NCBI RefSeq assembly: GCF_031583065.1
Contig: NZ_CP134053.1
Span: forward strand, 2,976,001 to 3,040,000
Length of the DNA stretch: 64,000 nt
Direction: 5' to 3'
DNA from: Streptomyces sp. CGMCC 4.7035
GTDB taxonomy: Bacteria; Actinomycetota; Actinomycetes; Streptomycetales; Streptomycetaceae
Below, one piece after another: positions 1 through 7,968 of the stretch. The notes under the pieces are model-generated. The model saw only the letters and a program-made list of their open reading frames with translations, was not told where the DNA came from and made no database searches. Position 1 is the first letter of the stretch. Each line of letters begins with the position of its first letter. The translations under genes were made by a program, and so were the position numbers.

Positions 1-499
1 GCGCGCGCAGGACGGCCGCCTTGTCCTCGATCACCGACCACAGCACTTGCTCGGCGATGGCGGGGTGGCCTTCGGGGTAGCCGCTCACGCCGACGCTTCG
101 TACGTCGTACTTCTGGAGCAGCCCGGACCGGATCACGGCCAGGGAGTCGTCGTACGGACCCTGCGGCCTGGCGGGATCGCCGCCGACGACGAACACGTTG
201 TCGGCGGTGCCGTCCTCGCGGAGCGCGGCCAGGAACTCCCCCAGTTCCGCCTGCGAGGTGAGGCGGCGGGCCGATATGTGCGGTACGGGCACGAACCCGA
301 GCCGCTTTACCGCCCGCGCGGCCTCCCGCCGCATCCGCAGGTCCTCGTTGCCGAGGAAGGTGACGTTGATCCGGGTACCGGGCGGAATCGTGGCGCGCGC
401 GTCCTCCAGCTTCGCGACGTCCTTGCCCGTCATCTCCAGGGAGAAGTCGTCCAGCAGGGAAGCGGTGTCCGTGCCCGCAAGGGTGGAGACGGAGTCCAT
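1..499 (-). CDS. metF: Methylenetetrahydrofolate reductase, N-terminal part (runs off the window edge)
   Basis: This gene encodes an FAD-dependent enzyme that would reduce 5,10-methylenetetrahydrofolate to 5-methyltetrahydrofolate for methionine synthesis in the cytoplasm. About 166 codons are visible; the family is usually near 300 residues, so the C-terminal half lies outside the window. The translated segment carries the family signature of a TIM-barrel reductase: a FLGNED strand with a nearby PHISAR, then VFVVGGDP followed by GPYDD, and later SGYPEGHP, which is highly typical of MTHFR. The ATG at 497-499 has GGGAGAA a few bases upstream. It is divergent from the DNA-repair genes at 666. 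Recognition is by motif only; paralogous MTHFR-like reductases exist. Confidence 0.8.
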   Translation of the reverse strand, partial: MDSVSTLAGTDTASLLDDFSLEMTGKDVAKLEDARATIPPGTRINVTFLGNEDLRMRREAARAVKRLGFVPVPHISARRLTSQAELGEFLAALREDGTADNVFVVGGDPARPQGPYDDSLAVIRSGLLQKYDVRSVGVSGYPEGHPAIAEQVLWSVIEDKAAVLRA

Positions 500-665
500 C
501 GTGCGCGTTCTCCCGCTGGTTGTACCGAATCGATCTGGTGAGGGACGGTATCAGCGCTACTGAGTCCACAGCGATCGGGGTAAGGGCAGGTCGGTCCACG
601 TACATGTCGGATTCCCGCCAGCCCGGCCCCGGCCCGTGCCCGATGCTGGAGACATGCGGAACGGG

Positions 666-2132
666 ATGCACACCGACAAGGAGCGCTGCGTACGCGCGGT
701 CCAGTCGAAGGACGCGCGCTTCGACGGCTGGGTTTTCACGGCCGTCCTGACCACACGGATCTACTGCCGGCCCAGTTGCCCGGCCGTGCCGCCGAAGCCG
801 GAGAACATGACGTTCTACCCGAGCGCGGCCGCCTGCCAGCAGGCCGGATTCCGGGCCTGCAAGCGATGCCGCCCGGACACCAGCCCCGGCTCGCCCGAGT
901 GGAACCAGCGCGCCGACCTCGTCGCCCGTGCCATGCGGCTGATCGCCGACGGCGTCGTCGACCGCGAGGGCGTGCCCGGCCTCGCCGCCCGCCTCGGCTA
1001 CAGCACCCGCCAGATCGAGCGCCAGCTCCTCGCCGAACTCGGCGCCGGCCCCCTCGCGCTCGCCCGGGCCCAGCGTGCCCAGACCGCCCGGCTGCTCATC
1101 GAGACGACCGCGCTGCCGATGGCGGACATTGCCTTCGCGGCCGGCTTCTCCTCGATCCGCACCTTCAACGACACCGTCCGCGAGGTCTTCGCGCTCTCCC
1201 CGAGCGAGCTGCGCGGCCGCATCCCGAAGCACACGGTGATCGCCCCTGGCGTTCTGAGCCTGCGGCTGCCGTTCCGCGCCCCGCTCAACCCCGACAACCT
1301 CTTCGGGCACCTGGCCGCGACCGCCGTCCCCGGCGTGGAGGAGTGGCTCGACGGCGCGTACCGGCGCACGCTCCGCCTGCCCTACGGCCACGGGATCGTG
1401 GCCCTGACCCCGCAGCCCGACCACATCGGATGCCGCCTCACCCTCAGCGACCTGCGCGACCTGCCCGTCGCCATCAGCCGCTGCCGCCGCATGCTCGACC
1501 TGGACGCCGACCCGGTCGCCATCGACGACCTGTTGCGCACCGATCCGCTGCTGGCACCGCTGGTCGACAAGGCCCCCGGCCGCCGGGTGCCGCGCACCGT
1601 CGACGAGGCCGAGTTCGCCGTACGGGCCGTCCTGGGCCAGCAGGTCTCCACGGCCGCCGCCCGCACCCACGCGGCTCGCCTGGTCACCGCGCACGGCGTA
1701 CCGGTCGAGGATCCCGAGGGCGGCCTCACCCATCTCTTCCCGGCGCCCGAGGCGCTCGCCGCCCTCGATCCCGAGTCACTCGCGATGCCCCGCACCCGTC
1801 GTACCACGTTCACCACCCTCGTCCGCCAACTCGCCGAGGGTGAACTTCACTTGGGTGTCGAGAGCGACTGGGAGGAGAGCCGCGCCCGGCTGCTCTCACT
1901 GCCCGGCTTCGGCCCCTGGACGGTCGACGTGATCGCGATGCGCGCCCTCGGCGACCCCGACGCGTTCCTGCCGACCGACCTCGGTATCCGGCGCGCCGCA
2001 CAGGAACTGGGCCTGCCGTCCACCCCCGCCGCGCTCACCGCACGCGCGGCGGCCTGGCGGCCGTGGCGGGCGTACGCCGTCCAGTACCTGTGGGCGACCG
2101 ACAGCCACCCGATCAACTTCCTGCCCGTATGA
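666..2132 (+). CDS. alkA: Ada-AlkA fusion: methylphosphotriester-sensing AraC regulator with 3-methyladenine DNA glycosylase
   Basis: A 488-residue protein that combines alkylation sensing and repair. Residues 1-75 form the Ada metal-binding domain with Cys34, Cys38, Cys65 and Cys68 in the usual CxxxC...CxxC pattern; Cys34 corresponds to the methyl-accepting cysteine of Ada. Residues about 80-190 are an AraC-type double HTH. The rest is AlkA-like, with a helix-hairpin-helix (LPGFGPWTVD) and the catalytic Asp at about residue 438 in FLPTDLG. It should excise alkylated purines and activate repair genes. Start: ATG at 666 places Ada-domain spacing correctly and has GGAG 14 bases upstream; in-frame GTG 636 and ATG 654 are alternatives. 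It is followed 19 bases later by ogt, so the two probably form an operon. Confidence 0.88.
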   Translation: MHTDKERCVRAVQSKDARFDGWVFTAVLTTRIYCRPSCPAVPPKPENMTFYPSAAACQQAGFRACKRCRPDTSPGSPEWNQRADLVARAMRLIADGVVDREGVPGLAARLGYSTRQIERQLLAELGAGPLALARAQRAQTARLLIETTALPMADIAFAAGFSSIRTFNDTVREVFALSPSELRGRIPKHTVIAPGVLSLRLPFRAPLNPDNLFGHLAATAVPGVEEWLDGAYRRTLRLPYGHGIVALTPQPDHIGCRLTLSDLRDLPVAISRCRRMLDLDADPVAIDDLLRTDPLLAPLVDKAPGRRVPRTVDEAEFAVRAVLGQQVSTAAARTHAARLVTAHGVPVEDPEGGLTHLFPAPEALAALDPESLAMPRTRRTTFTTLVRQLAEGELHLGVESDWEESRARLLSLPGFGPWTVDVIAMRALGDPDAFLPTDLGIRRAAQELGLPSTPAALTARAAAWRPWRAYAVQYLWATDSHPINFLPV

Positions 2133-2151
2133 CCCCGTACAAGGACGTCCC

Positions 2152-2640
2152 ATGACAGCGAAACAGCACACCGTGCTCGACAGCCCCTACGGCCCCCTGA
2201 CCCTCGTCGCCACGGACGGCGTCCTGTCCGGCCTGTACATGACCGGCCAGCGCCACCGCCCGCCCGAGGAGACCTTCGGCGAGCGCGACGACAGGCCCTT
2301 CGGTGAGGCGGCCGACCAGCTGGAGGCATATTTCACCGGAGAGTTGAAGGAGTTCACCGTCGAACTGCGCCTGGACGGCACGCCGTTCCAGCGCAGTGTC
2401 TGGGAACAGCTGCGCCTGATCCCCTACGGTGAGACCCGCTCGTACGGCGAACTGGCCGACGCCCTCGGCAATCCGGGCGCCTCGCGCGCGGTCGGACTCG
2501 CCAACGGCAAGAACCCCATCGGCATCATCGTGCCCTGCCACCGCGTCGTCGGCGCGAACGGCGGTCTGACGGGATACGGCGGCGGCCTGGACCGCAAGAA
2601 GCGCCTGCTGGACTTCGAGGGCGGCACGGCACTGTTCTGA
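2152..2640 (+). CDS. ogt: Methylated-DNA--protein-cysteine S-methyltransferase
   Basis: A 162-residue suicide repair protein that transfers the alkyl group from O6-alkylguanine to its own cysteine. The active-site motif IIVPCHRVVG places the acceptor at Cys129, and the HTH-like DNA-binding segment (TRSYGELADALGNPGASRAVG) precedes it with the Arg finger in the expected place. Length matches the Ogt family, without any Ada N-terminal domain. AAGGACG lies just before the ATG. It sits 19 bases after the Ada-AlkA gene, giving a compact alkylation-repair operon; the upstream protein is the likely regulator of both. Confidence 0.92.
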   Translation: MTAKQHTVLDSPYGPLTLVATDGVLSGLYMTGQRHRPPEETFGERDDRPFGEAADQLEAYFTGELKEFTVELRLDGTPFQRSVWEQLRLIPYGETRSYGELADALGNPGASRAVGLANGKNPIGIIVPCHRVVGANGGLTGYGGGLDRKKRLLDFEGGTALF

Positions 2641-2677
2641 CCGCCCGGCGGCCGGCCGTACCCCGAGAGCGGACCGG

Positions 2678-3064
2678 TCAGGGCGCTATGGTGACGGTGA
2701 CCTCGGCGACCTTGGTCATGTCCGAGGAGCAGGCGAGGAAGACGGTCCCTCTCTCCCCGGGCTTGGCATTGACGATGGTGGCCGTGCCGACGAGCGCTCC
2801 ACTGGCGTCGGCTTCGAGGTTGGTGATCCCGATGGGGGATCTGGCCGTGCTCTCACCCCCGACGAGCGAGCCCTCGGCGAGCCCGCCCTCGCTCGGATTG
2901 CCGCAGTTCCGCAGGGTCAGGCGGACGGTTTCGCCCAGCCGTGCGGTACTGGGGCTGACAGTGCCGATGAGATCGGTGTCATCGACGGCCGTCGCGACAG
3001 GGGCCGACCACCCCAGAGCGACGCATCCGGCGACGACGACGGCGGGTACCACGGTGAGTCGCAT
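2678..3064 (-). CDS. Small exported protein of unknown function
   Basis: A 128-residue protein with a clear Sec signal peptide: a short charged start (MRL), a hydrophobic stretch VVPAVVVAGCVALGWSA and a likely cleavage after ATA near residue 26. The mature part is predicted to be beta-rich, with two cysteines (in RNCGN and LACSS) that could form a disulphide. I do not recognise a family; the arrangement resembles small Ig-like or sortase-free secreted proteins common in Streptomyces. The ATG at 3062-3064 is chosen because GGGAGG precedes it at ideal spacing and the signal peptide begins there; an extended in-frame start would bury the signal. It converges on ogt. Confidence 0.65.
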   Translation of the reverse strand: MRLTVVPAVVVAGCVALGWSAPVATAVDDTDLIGTVSPSTARLGETVRLTLRNCGNPSEGGLAEGSLVGGESTARSPIGITNLEADASGALVGTATIVNAKPGERGTVFLACSSDMTKVAEVTVTIAP

Positions 3065-3239
3065 GGTGACCTCCCTCGGACGCGGCCTGCGCCTGCCACC
3101 CGAACGGATGACCACGGCGCGCCTCCTCCGACCGTAGGGAGGCGCCCTGTGCGCCGCGATGCCGATTAGCCCGAATGGGTGAGTCTCCCGCGGGTGGCGG
3201 TCGCTCACAGTGAGCGTGCACGTCTGAACGTGTCGGTTC

Positions 3240-3259
3240 GGCCCGGTAGGTACCGGGCC
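3240..3259 (-). terminator. Short hairpin after the Nudix gene
   Basis: GGCCCGGTA and TACCGGGCC form a perfect 9-bp stem with a two-base loop, six bases past the stop codon of the minus-strand Nudix gene. There is no T-run, as is usual for Streptomyces terminators. Confidence 0.45.
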
Positions 3260-3265
3260 CCCGGG

Positions 3266-3757
3266 TCAGCCGACCCGGTGGCCGTTCTCCAGCTCCACCG
3301 TCCCCGAGCCCTCCGTCAGGACGTCGAGCGCGGCCACGACACGGCGGCCCAGTGCGCCCGGCAGGTGGTCGGTGAGCTCCTCGCGCGGCACGAGCCGCCA
3401 GGACAGCAGCTCCTCCTCCTGGAGACGGATCGCCTTGAGGTCCTCCTCACCGAGGATTCCGCCGTCGTACAGATACGCCACCAGCGGCGGCCGCGCCGTC
3501 CCGTGCACCCAGTCCACCGCGAGCAGCCGCCCGAGCTCGACATCGAGCCCGATCTCCTCCGCGGTCTCCCGCCGGGCGCCCTGCCGGGGCGTCTCCCCGG
3601 TGTCCGACTCGATCGTGCCGCCCGGAAGCGCCCACCCGTCACGGTAGTTGGGCTCGACGAGCAGCACCCGGCCCTCGGCGTCACGGAAGAGGACCGCGGC
3701 ACCGGCGAGGACGCGGGGGAGGGAGGCGATGTACGTGGCGAAGTCCTCAGTGGTCAT
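3266..3757 (-). CDS. Nudix hydrolase
   Basis: A 163-residue Nudix protein that should hydrolyse a nucleoside-diphosphate-linked substrate. The Nudix box is recognisable (GGTIESDTGET then RRETAEEIGL), with the catalytic REtaEE glutamates intact, although the glycine-to-glutamate spacing is two residues longer than the textbook box. The fold around it (FRDAEGRVLLVEP, ALPGG) is standard. The ATG at 3757 is preferred over a longer in-frame frame that would add about 56 Arg/Pro-rich residues of unlikely composition. It lies 53 bases after the ADP-ribosylglycohydrolase on the same strand, which makes ADP-ribose or a related sugar nucleotide an attractive substrate, but this is inferred from position only. 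Confidence 0.85.
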   Translation of the reverse strand: MTTEDFATYIASLPRVLAGAAVLFRDAEGRVLLVEPNYRDGWALPGGTIESDTGETPRQGARRETAEEIGLDVELGRLLAVDWVHGTARPPLVAYLYDGGILGEEDLKAIRLQEEELLSWRLVPREELTDHLPGALGRRVVAALDVLTEGSGTVELENGHRVG

Positions 3758-3810
3758 TGAGGAAGGGTAGCGACGGGGCGCCGGCCCCATGGGCCCGAGC
3801 CGCACGCGGC

Positions 3811-4881
3811 TCACTCGGCTCCGGCCTCCGCCAGCCGCACCGTCCGCTCCGCCAGCTCGCTGATGCGGATGCCGTCGAAGCCGAACACGGCGCTGCGGAC
3901 CGTGTCCTCCAGGGGGTCCTTCCACTGCGCGGGGATCGCCTCCGCCCCCGTGAGGACGCCCGCGACCGAGCCCGCGGTCGCGCCGTTGGAGTCGGTGTCC
4001 AGGCCGCCGCGGACGGTCAGGGTGATCGTACGGGTGAAGTCGCCGTCGCCGTACAGAAGCCCGGCGGTGAGGACCGCGACGTTCGGGACGGTGTGGATCC
4101 AGCCGAGCCCGGCCGTCTCCTCGGACACCGTGTCGAGAGTCTCCTCCCAGCTCAGCCGGGTCTCATGGAGCGAGATCACCCGGCGTACGGTGCGGGCCAG
4201 CCGACTGCTCGCGGGGATCACCGTCAGCGCCGTGTCCAGGGCGTGCCGGACCGTGGGGGCGGTGAACGCCGCCGAGATCAGCGCGGCCGACCACATCGCG
4301 CCGTACACCCCGTTCCCGGTGTGCGACAGGACCGCGTCCCGGCGGGCCAGCGAGGCGGCGCGGAGCGGGACCCCCGGGCAGGTCCAGCCGTAGATGTCGG
4401 CGCGGATGAGGGCGCCGATCCACTCCTGGTACGGATTGTCGTACGTGGCGGTCAGCGTCGGCTTGAGGCCGTTGGCCAGATTGCGGTACGCGGCCCGCTC
4501 GGCCGTGAACGTCTGCAGATACGGCAGCCGCAGCAGCCACAGGTCGCCGACCTGCTCGGTGCTGAAGTCGAAACCGTGCGCCTCCAGCAGGGCGAGGCCG
4601 AGGATCGCGTAGTCGACGTCGTCGTCCCGGCAGCTGCCGTGGATGCGGCCGCGAACGCACTCGCGCCATTCGGGGCGCAGCTCGGCGCCGTCGCTCTCGG
4701 TGGCAGGCTCGGGCAGGTAGTCGGTGAGCGGCAGGGCCGAGGCCTGCCGCAGATAGCGGTCGATGCGCTCCCGCGTCCACAGATCGCCCTGCTCGACCGG
4801 CTTGCCGAGCATGTTGCCCGCGATCCGGCCCAGCCAGCCCCCGAGGACGCGGTCGGCGAGCTCGGTGCCCACAGGGGTCAT
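3811..4881 (-). CDS. ADP-ribosylglycohydrolase (DraG/ARH) family protein
   Basis: A 356-residue protein of the ADP-ribosyl-hydrolase family. The N-terminus shows GGWLGRIAGNMLGKPVE, the metal-site region has CRDDDVDYAI, and the C-terminal half has the second metal motif GGLDTDSNGATAGSVAG, which corresponds to the DTDxxGA/x signature of DraG and ARH3. These enzymes remove ADP-ribose from proteins, nucleic acids or small molecules, using two magnesium ions. The ATG at 4881 is adopted since upstream codons are low-complexity and run back over the neighbouring gene. It probably shares a transcript with the Nudix gene downstream and is divergent from glycerate kinase with only about 145 bases between starts. 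Confidence 0.85.
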   Translation of the reverse strand: MTPVGTELADRVLGGWLGRIAGNMLGKPVEQGDLWTRERIDRYLRQASALPLTDYLPEPATESDGAELRPEWRECVRGRIHGSCRDDDVDYAILGLALLEAHGFDFSTEQVGDLWLLRLPYLQTFTAERAAYRNLANGLKPTLTATYDNPYQEWIGALIRADIYGWTCPGVPLRAASLARRDAVLSHTGNGVYGAMWSAALISAAFTAPTVRHALDTALTVIPASSRLARTVRRVISLHETRLSWEETLDTVSEETAGLGWIHTVPNVAVLTAGLLYGDGDFTRTITLTVRGGLDTDSNGATAGSVAGVLTGAEAIPAQWKDPLEDTVRSAVFGFDGIRISELAERTVRLAEAGAE

Positions 4882-5027
4882 AGCTGAAGGTCTACCCGAT
4901 TCCGCGGGTGGTCGCGCGGTGTTGCGTGGGCCGGACGGGGCATGACGGCGGGGACGTGCGTTGGCTAAGGTCGCAGCGGCGCGACTGCCTTGACGTGCGC
5001 GGGGCTTGGAAGGCAAGGGGAGTGCAG

Positions 5028-6188
5028 GTGGCGGACGCTGCAGGGAACGACACTCGAACGGCACGGCGGGTGCTCATCGCCGCGGACAAGTTCAAGGGGT
5101 CGCTGACGGCCGTACAGGTCGCGGAGCGGGTGACGACGGGCCTGCGCAGAGTCGTGCCGGGCCTGGAGGTCGAGGCGCTGCCCGTCGCCGACGGCGGTGA
5201 CGGGACGGTGGCCGCGGCGGTCGCGGCCGGGTTCGAACGACGTGAGATGCGGGTCGCGGGTCCGCTCGGCCACGAGGTGACGGCGGCGTTCGCGCTGCGC
5301 GGCGGCACCGCGGTCGTGGAGATGGCGGAGGCGAGCGGGCTGCAGCGGCTGCCGTCCGGTGTCTTCGCGCCGCTGACCGCGTCCACGTACGGCTCCGGGG
5401 AGCTGCTGCGGGCCGCGCTGGACGCGGGAGCGCGGACGATCGTGTTCGGGGTCGGCGGCAGCGCCACGACGGACGGCGGCGCCGGGATGCTGTCGGCGCT
5501 GGGCGCCCGGTTCCTGGACGAGGACGGGGAGCCGGTGCCGCCGGGCGGTGGCGGCCTCGCCGGTCTTGCGCGGGTCGACCTGTCCGGCCTCGATGCGCGC
5601 GTGTCCGCGGTGGAGCTGGTGCTCGCCAGCGACGTCGACAACCCGCTGACCGGCCCGAAGGGCGCGCCCGCGGTCTACGGCCCGCAGAAGGGGGCCTCCC
5701 CGGACGACGTGGAGACCCTGGACGCGGCGCTCGCGCACTACGCCAAGGTCCTGGAGGCGGCCGTGGGGGCGCGCGCCGCCGAGTACGCGGCGGCGCCGGG
5801 CGCGGGCGCGGCGGGCGGCATCGGCTTCGGCGCACTGATCCTGGGCGCGCGCTTCCGCCCCGGCATCGAGGTCATGCTGGACGTACTGGGCTTCGCCCCG
5901 GCGCTGGAGCGGGCCTCGCTGGTGATCACGGGTGAGGGCTCGCTGGACGAGCAGACGCTGCATGGGAAGGCACCGGCGGGTGTCGCCGCGGCGGCTCGTG
6001 CGGCCGGCAAGGAGGTCGTGGCGGTCTGCGGTCGCCTGGCGCTGACGGCACAAGCCCTGGAGAAGGCCGGTGTGCGCCGGGCGTACCCCCTGACGGAGGC
6101 GGAACCGGACGTGGCGAAGTGCATCGCGGACGCCGGGCCGATTCTGGAGCGGGTGGCGGAACGGATCGCCCGCGACCTGCTGGCCTGA
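5028..6188 (+). CDS. glxK: Glycerate kinase
   Basis: A 386-residue glycerate 2-kinase of the GlxK/GarK class. Diagnostic pieces are IAADKFKGSLTA near the start, PVADGGDGT, the glycine-rich FGVGGSATTDGGAGML segment that is the family hallmark, and VITGEGSLDEQTLHGKAP near the C-terminus. It phosphorylates D-glycerate, linking glyoxylate metabolism to glycolysis. Two GTG codons are close together (5022 and 5028); 5028 is favoured since AAGGGGA lies six bases before it. A 20-bp perfect hairpin follows the stop codon. The gene may help use glyoxylate-derived carbon alongside the ethylmalonyl-CoA genes nearby, but they are on the other strand and not co-transcribed. Confidence 0.9.
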   Translation: MADAAGNDTRTARRVLIAADKFKGSLTAVQVAERVTTGLRRVVPGLEVEALPVADGGDGTVAAAVAAGFERREMRVAGPLGHEVTAAFALRGGTAVVEMAEASGLQRLPSGVFAPLTASTYGSGELLRAALDAGARTIVFGVGGSATTDGGAGMLSALGARFLDEDGEPVPPGGGGLAGLARVDLSGLDARVSAVELVLASDVDNPLTGPKGAPAVYGPQKGASPDDVETLDAALAHYAKVLEAAVGARAAEYAAAPGAGAAGGIGFGALILGARFRPGIEVMLDVLGFAPALERASLVITGEGSLDEQTLHGKAPAGVAAAARAAGKEVVAVCGRLALTAQALEKAGVRRAYPLTEAEPDVAKCIADAGPILERVAERIARDLLA

Positions 6189-6251
6189 TCCCGAGGGTCT
6201 TCCGCCCCCGCCGGGGGCGAAACAACACACGCGCGGCCCGCGGGCATGAAC

Positions 6252-6294
6252 ATGAAAAGGGCCCCGAACCGAACCGGTTCGGGGCCCTTTTCAT
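6252..6294. terminator. Strong bidirectional intrinsic terminator
   Basis: A perfect 20-bp inverted repeat (left arm begins ATGAAAAGGGCCCC, right arm ends GGGGCCCTTTTCAT) with a three-base AAC loop. Each strand ends the stem in a run of T. It separates the convergent glycerate kinase and pssA genes and can stop transcription from both. Confidence 0.9.
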
Positions 6295-6306
6295 TGCGTA
6301 CGACCG

Positions 6307-7164
6307 TTACGGCAGCTGCGCCGCCCGCGCCTCACGCCGATTGTCACGGAAGTTGTTCACCCGGCGAGCCGTCGCGAACAGCGGAATCACCGCACCCATG
6401 ACCAGCTGCAGCGCGCAGCCCGTCTGGAGGAGCAGCTGGCCGCTCGGGGCGTCGAAGGCCCAGGCCGCCAGAAGCCCCATCGACAGGACGATCCACGACA
6501 GCATTGCCACCGCCAGACGCCCCCGCGGCTTCGGGTACTCCACCCGGCTCACCATCAGCCACGCCGTACCCAGAATCGCCAGCAGCGTGGCGAAGAACGG
6601 CAGCTCCAGCAGCACGATCGAGACGACCGTCAGCGCGCCGAACGGCGAGGGCATGCCCTGGAACGTGCCGTCCTTCACCGTCACGCACGAGAACCGCGCG
6701 AGCCGAAGCACCACCGCCAGCAGCACCACGATCGCTCCGACCGCGGCCACTCTCTGGTGCGCGTCGTCCGCCACCATGCCGTACACCAGCACGAAGTACG
6801 CCGGCGCCAGCCCGAAGCTGATCAGGTCGGAGAGGTTGTCCAGCTCCGCGCCCATCGGGGAGGAGCGGAGCTTACGGGCGACCAGGCCGTCGAACAGGTC
6901 GAAGACCGCCGCGCACAGCATCAGGATGACCGCCGTGGCCGCGCTGTGCCGGGCCATGCCCGCCGACTCGTCGTTGCCCGTCAGGTGCGGGATCAGGATG
7001 CCGGTGGTGGTGAAGTACACCGCCATGAAGCCGCACGTGGCGTTGCCGAGGGTGAGCGTGTCCGCTATTGAGAGGCGGAGCGAGAGAGGCATCTCCTCCT
7101 CGTCGTCCACCTCGTCGGCCTCCGGGACCCAGCCGGCCTTGGTGTCGGGATCAATCACGGTCAA
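6307..7164 (-). CDS. pssA: CDP-diacylglycerol--serine O-phosphatidyltransferase
   Basis: A 285-residue integral membrane enzyme that makes phosphatidylserine from CDP-diacylglycerol and serine. It has the CDP-alcohol phosphotransferase signature DLFDGLVARKLRSSPMGAEL followed by DNLSD, with all four catalytic aspartates (about D89, D92, D109, D113). Several hydrophobic helices follow (VILMLCAAVF, VGAIVVLLAVVLRLA, TVVSIVLLELPFFATLLAI). The acidic N-terminus (DEVDDEEE) is cytoplasmic. Its start overlaps the end of psd by 14 bases, so psd and pssA are translationally coupled and together supply phosphatidylethanolamine. Confidence 0.93.
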   Translation of the reverse strand: MTVIDPDTKAGWVPEADEVDDEEEMPLSLRLSIADTLTLGNATCGFMAVYFTTTGILIPHLTGNDESAGMARHSAATAVILMLCAAVFDLFDGLVARKLRSSPMGAELDNLSDLISFGLAPAYFVLVYGMVADDAHQRVAAVGAIVVLLAVVLRLARFSCVTVKDGTFQGMPSPFGALTVVSIVLLELPFFATLLAILGTAWLMVSRVEYPKPRGRLAVAMLSWIVLSMGLLAAWAFDAPSGQLLLQTGCALQLVMGAVIPLFATARRVNNFRDNRREARAAQLP

Positions 7165-7798
7165 TGCGAGTCACCCCAGCCACCGTCTTCTGGCCGACCT
7201 CGACAGCGACCTCGACACCTTCCGGAAGGTAGATGTCGACGCGCGAGCCGAACCGGATCAGGCCGATCCGGTCGCCCTGCTCGACCTTCGTTCCCTGCGG
7301 GATGTAGGGGACGATGCGGCGGGCCACCGCGCCGGCGATCTGGATCATCTCGATGTCGCCGAGCTCGGTGTCGAAGTGCCACACGACGCGCTCGTTGTTC
7401 TCGCTCTCCTTGTTGAACGCCGGAACGAACCCGCCGGGGATGTGCTCGACCGACGTCACCGTGCCGGAGAGCGGCGCGCGGTTGACGTGGACATTGAGCG
7501 GGCTCATGAAGATCGCGACGCGGGTGCGTCCGTCCTTCCACGGCATGATGCTCTGCACCACACCGTCGGCCGGCGAGATGACCCGGCCCTGGGCGATCTC
7601 GCGCTCAGGGTCGCGGAAGAACCACAGCATGCCCGCCGCCAGCGCGGTGGCGGGTACGGCCACGGCCTTGGCGGCGCCGGAGCGGCGCGCCCGGGCCAGG
7701 CTGAGTGCTGCGGTGGCAACGGTCGGGAGAAGCCACGGCGATGCTCCGCGCGCGAGGCGGACCCGGCCGCGAGGTGCAGAGGTTTGGCTGTGGGGCAT
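7151..7798 (-). CDS. psd: Phosphatidylserine decarboxylase proenzyme
   Basis: A 215-residue decarboxylase that converts phosphatidylserine to phosphatidylethanolamine at the membrane. It carries the short PSD-A-like architecture: one N-terminal membrane segment (VAVPATALAAGMLWFF), ISPADGVV, the substrate motif FMSPLNVHVNR, and the self-cleavage site IRFGSRVD where Ser185 would become the pyruvoyl group. The ATG at 7798 has GAAGG before it; an upstream in-frame ATG would add 27 residues without an RBS. It is immediately upstream of and overlapping pssA. The operon lies downstream of the ethylmalonyl-CoA operon, separated by a 170-base gap. Confidence 0.92.
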   Translation of the reverse strand: MPHSQTSAPRGRVRLARGASPWLLPTVATAALSLARARRSGAAKAVAVPATALAAGMLWFFRDPEREIAQGRVISPADGVVQSIMPWKDGRTRVAIFMSPLNVHVNRAPLSGTVTSVEHIPGGFVPAFNKESENNERVVWHFDTELGDIEMIQIAGAVARRIVPYIPQGTKVEQGDRIGLIRFGSRVDIYLPEGVEVAVEVGQKTVAGVTRIDRD

Positions 7799-7922
7799 GG
7801 ATGACCTTCGTAGCGGATGATGCCGCGCTTCAACGGGGGACGGCGGCTTTCCGGCGATCGTACCGGTCGCGGGCCGCAACTGGGCAAGCCAGGAAGCCGA
7901 GTCGGCGGCCGAAGAGTATGGA

Positions 7923-7957
7923 CGGGGTGTGATCTTCTTCGCGGAGAAAACACCCCG
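7923..7957 (-). terminator. Weak hairpin after the acyl-CoA dehydrogenase gene
   Basis: CGGGGTGT and ACACCCCG form an 8-bp stem around a 19-base loop, starting 12 bases past the stop codon of the minus-strand dehydrogenase gene. The long loop makes it a modest candidate terminator separating the ethylmalonyl-CoA operon from psd-pssA. Confidence 0.35.
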
Positions 7958-7968
7958 AACCCGGACAA

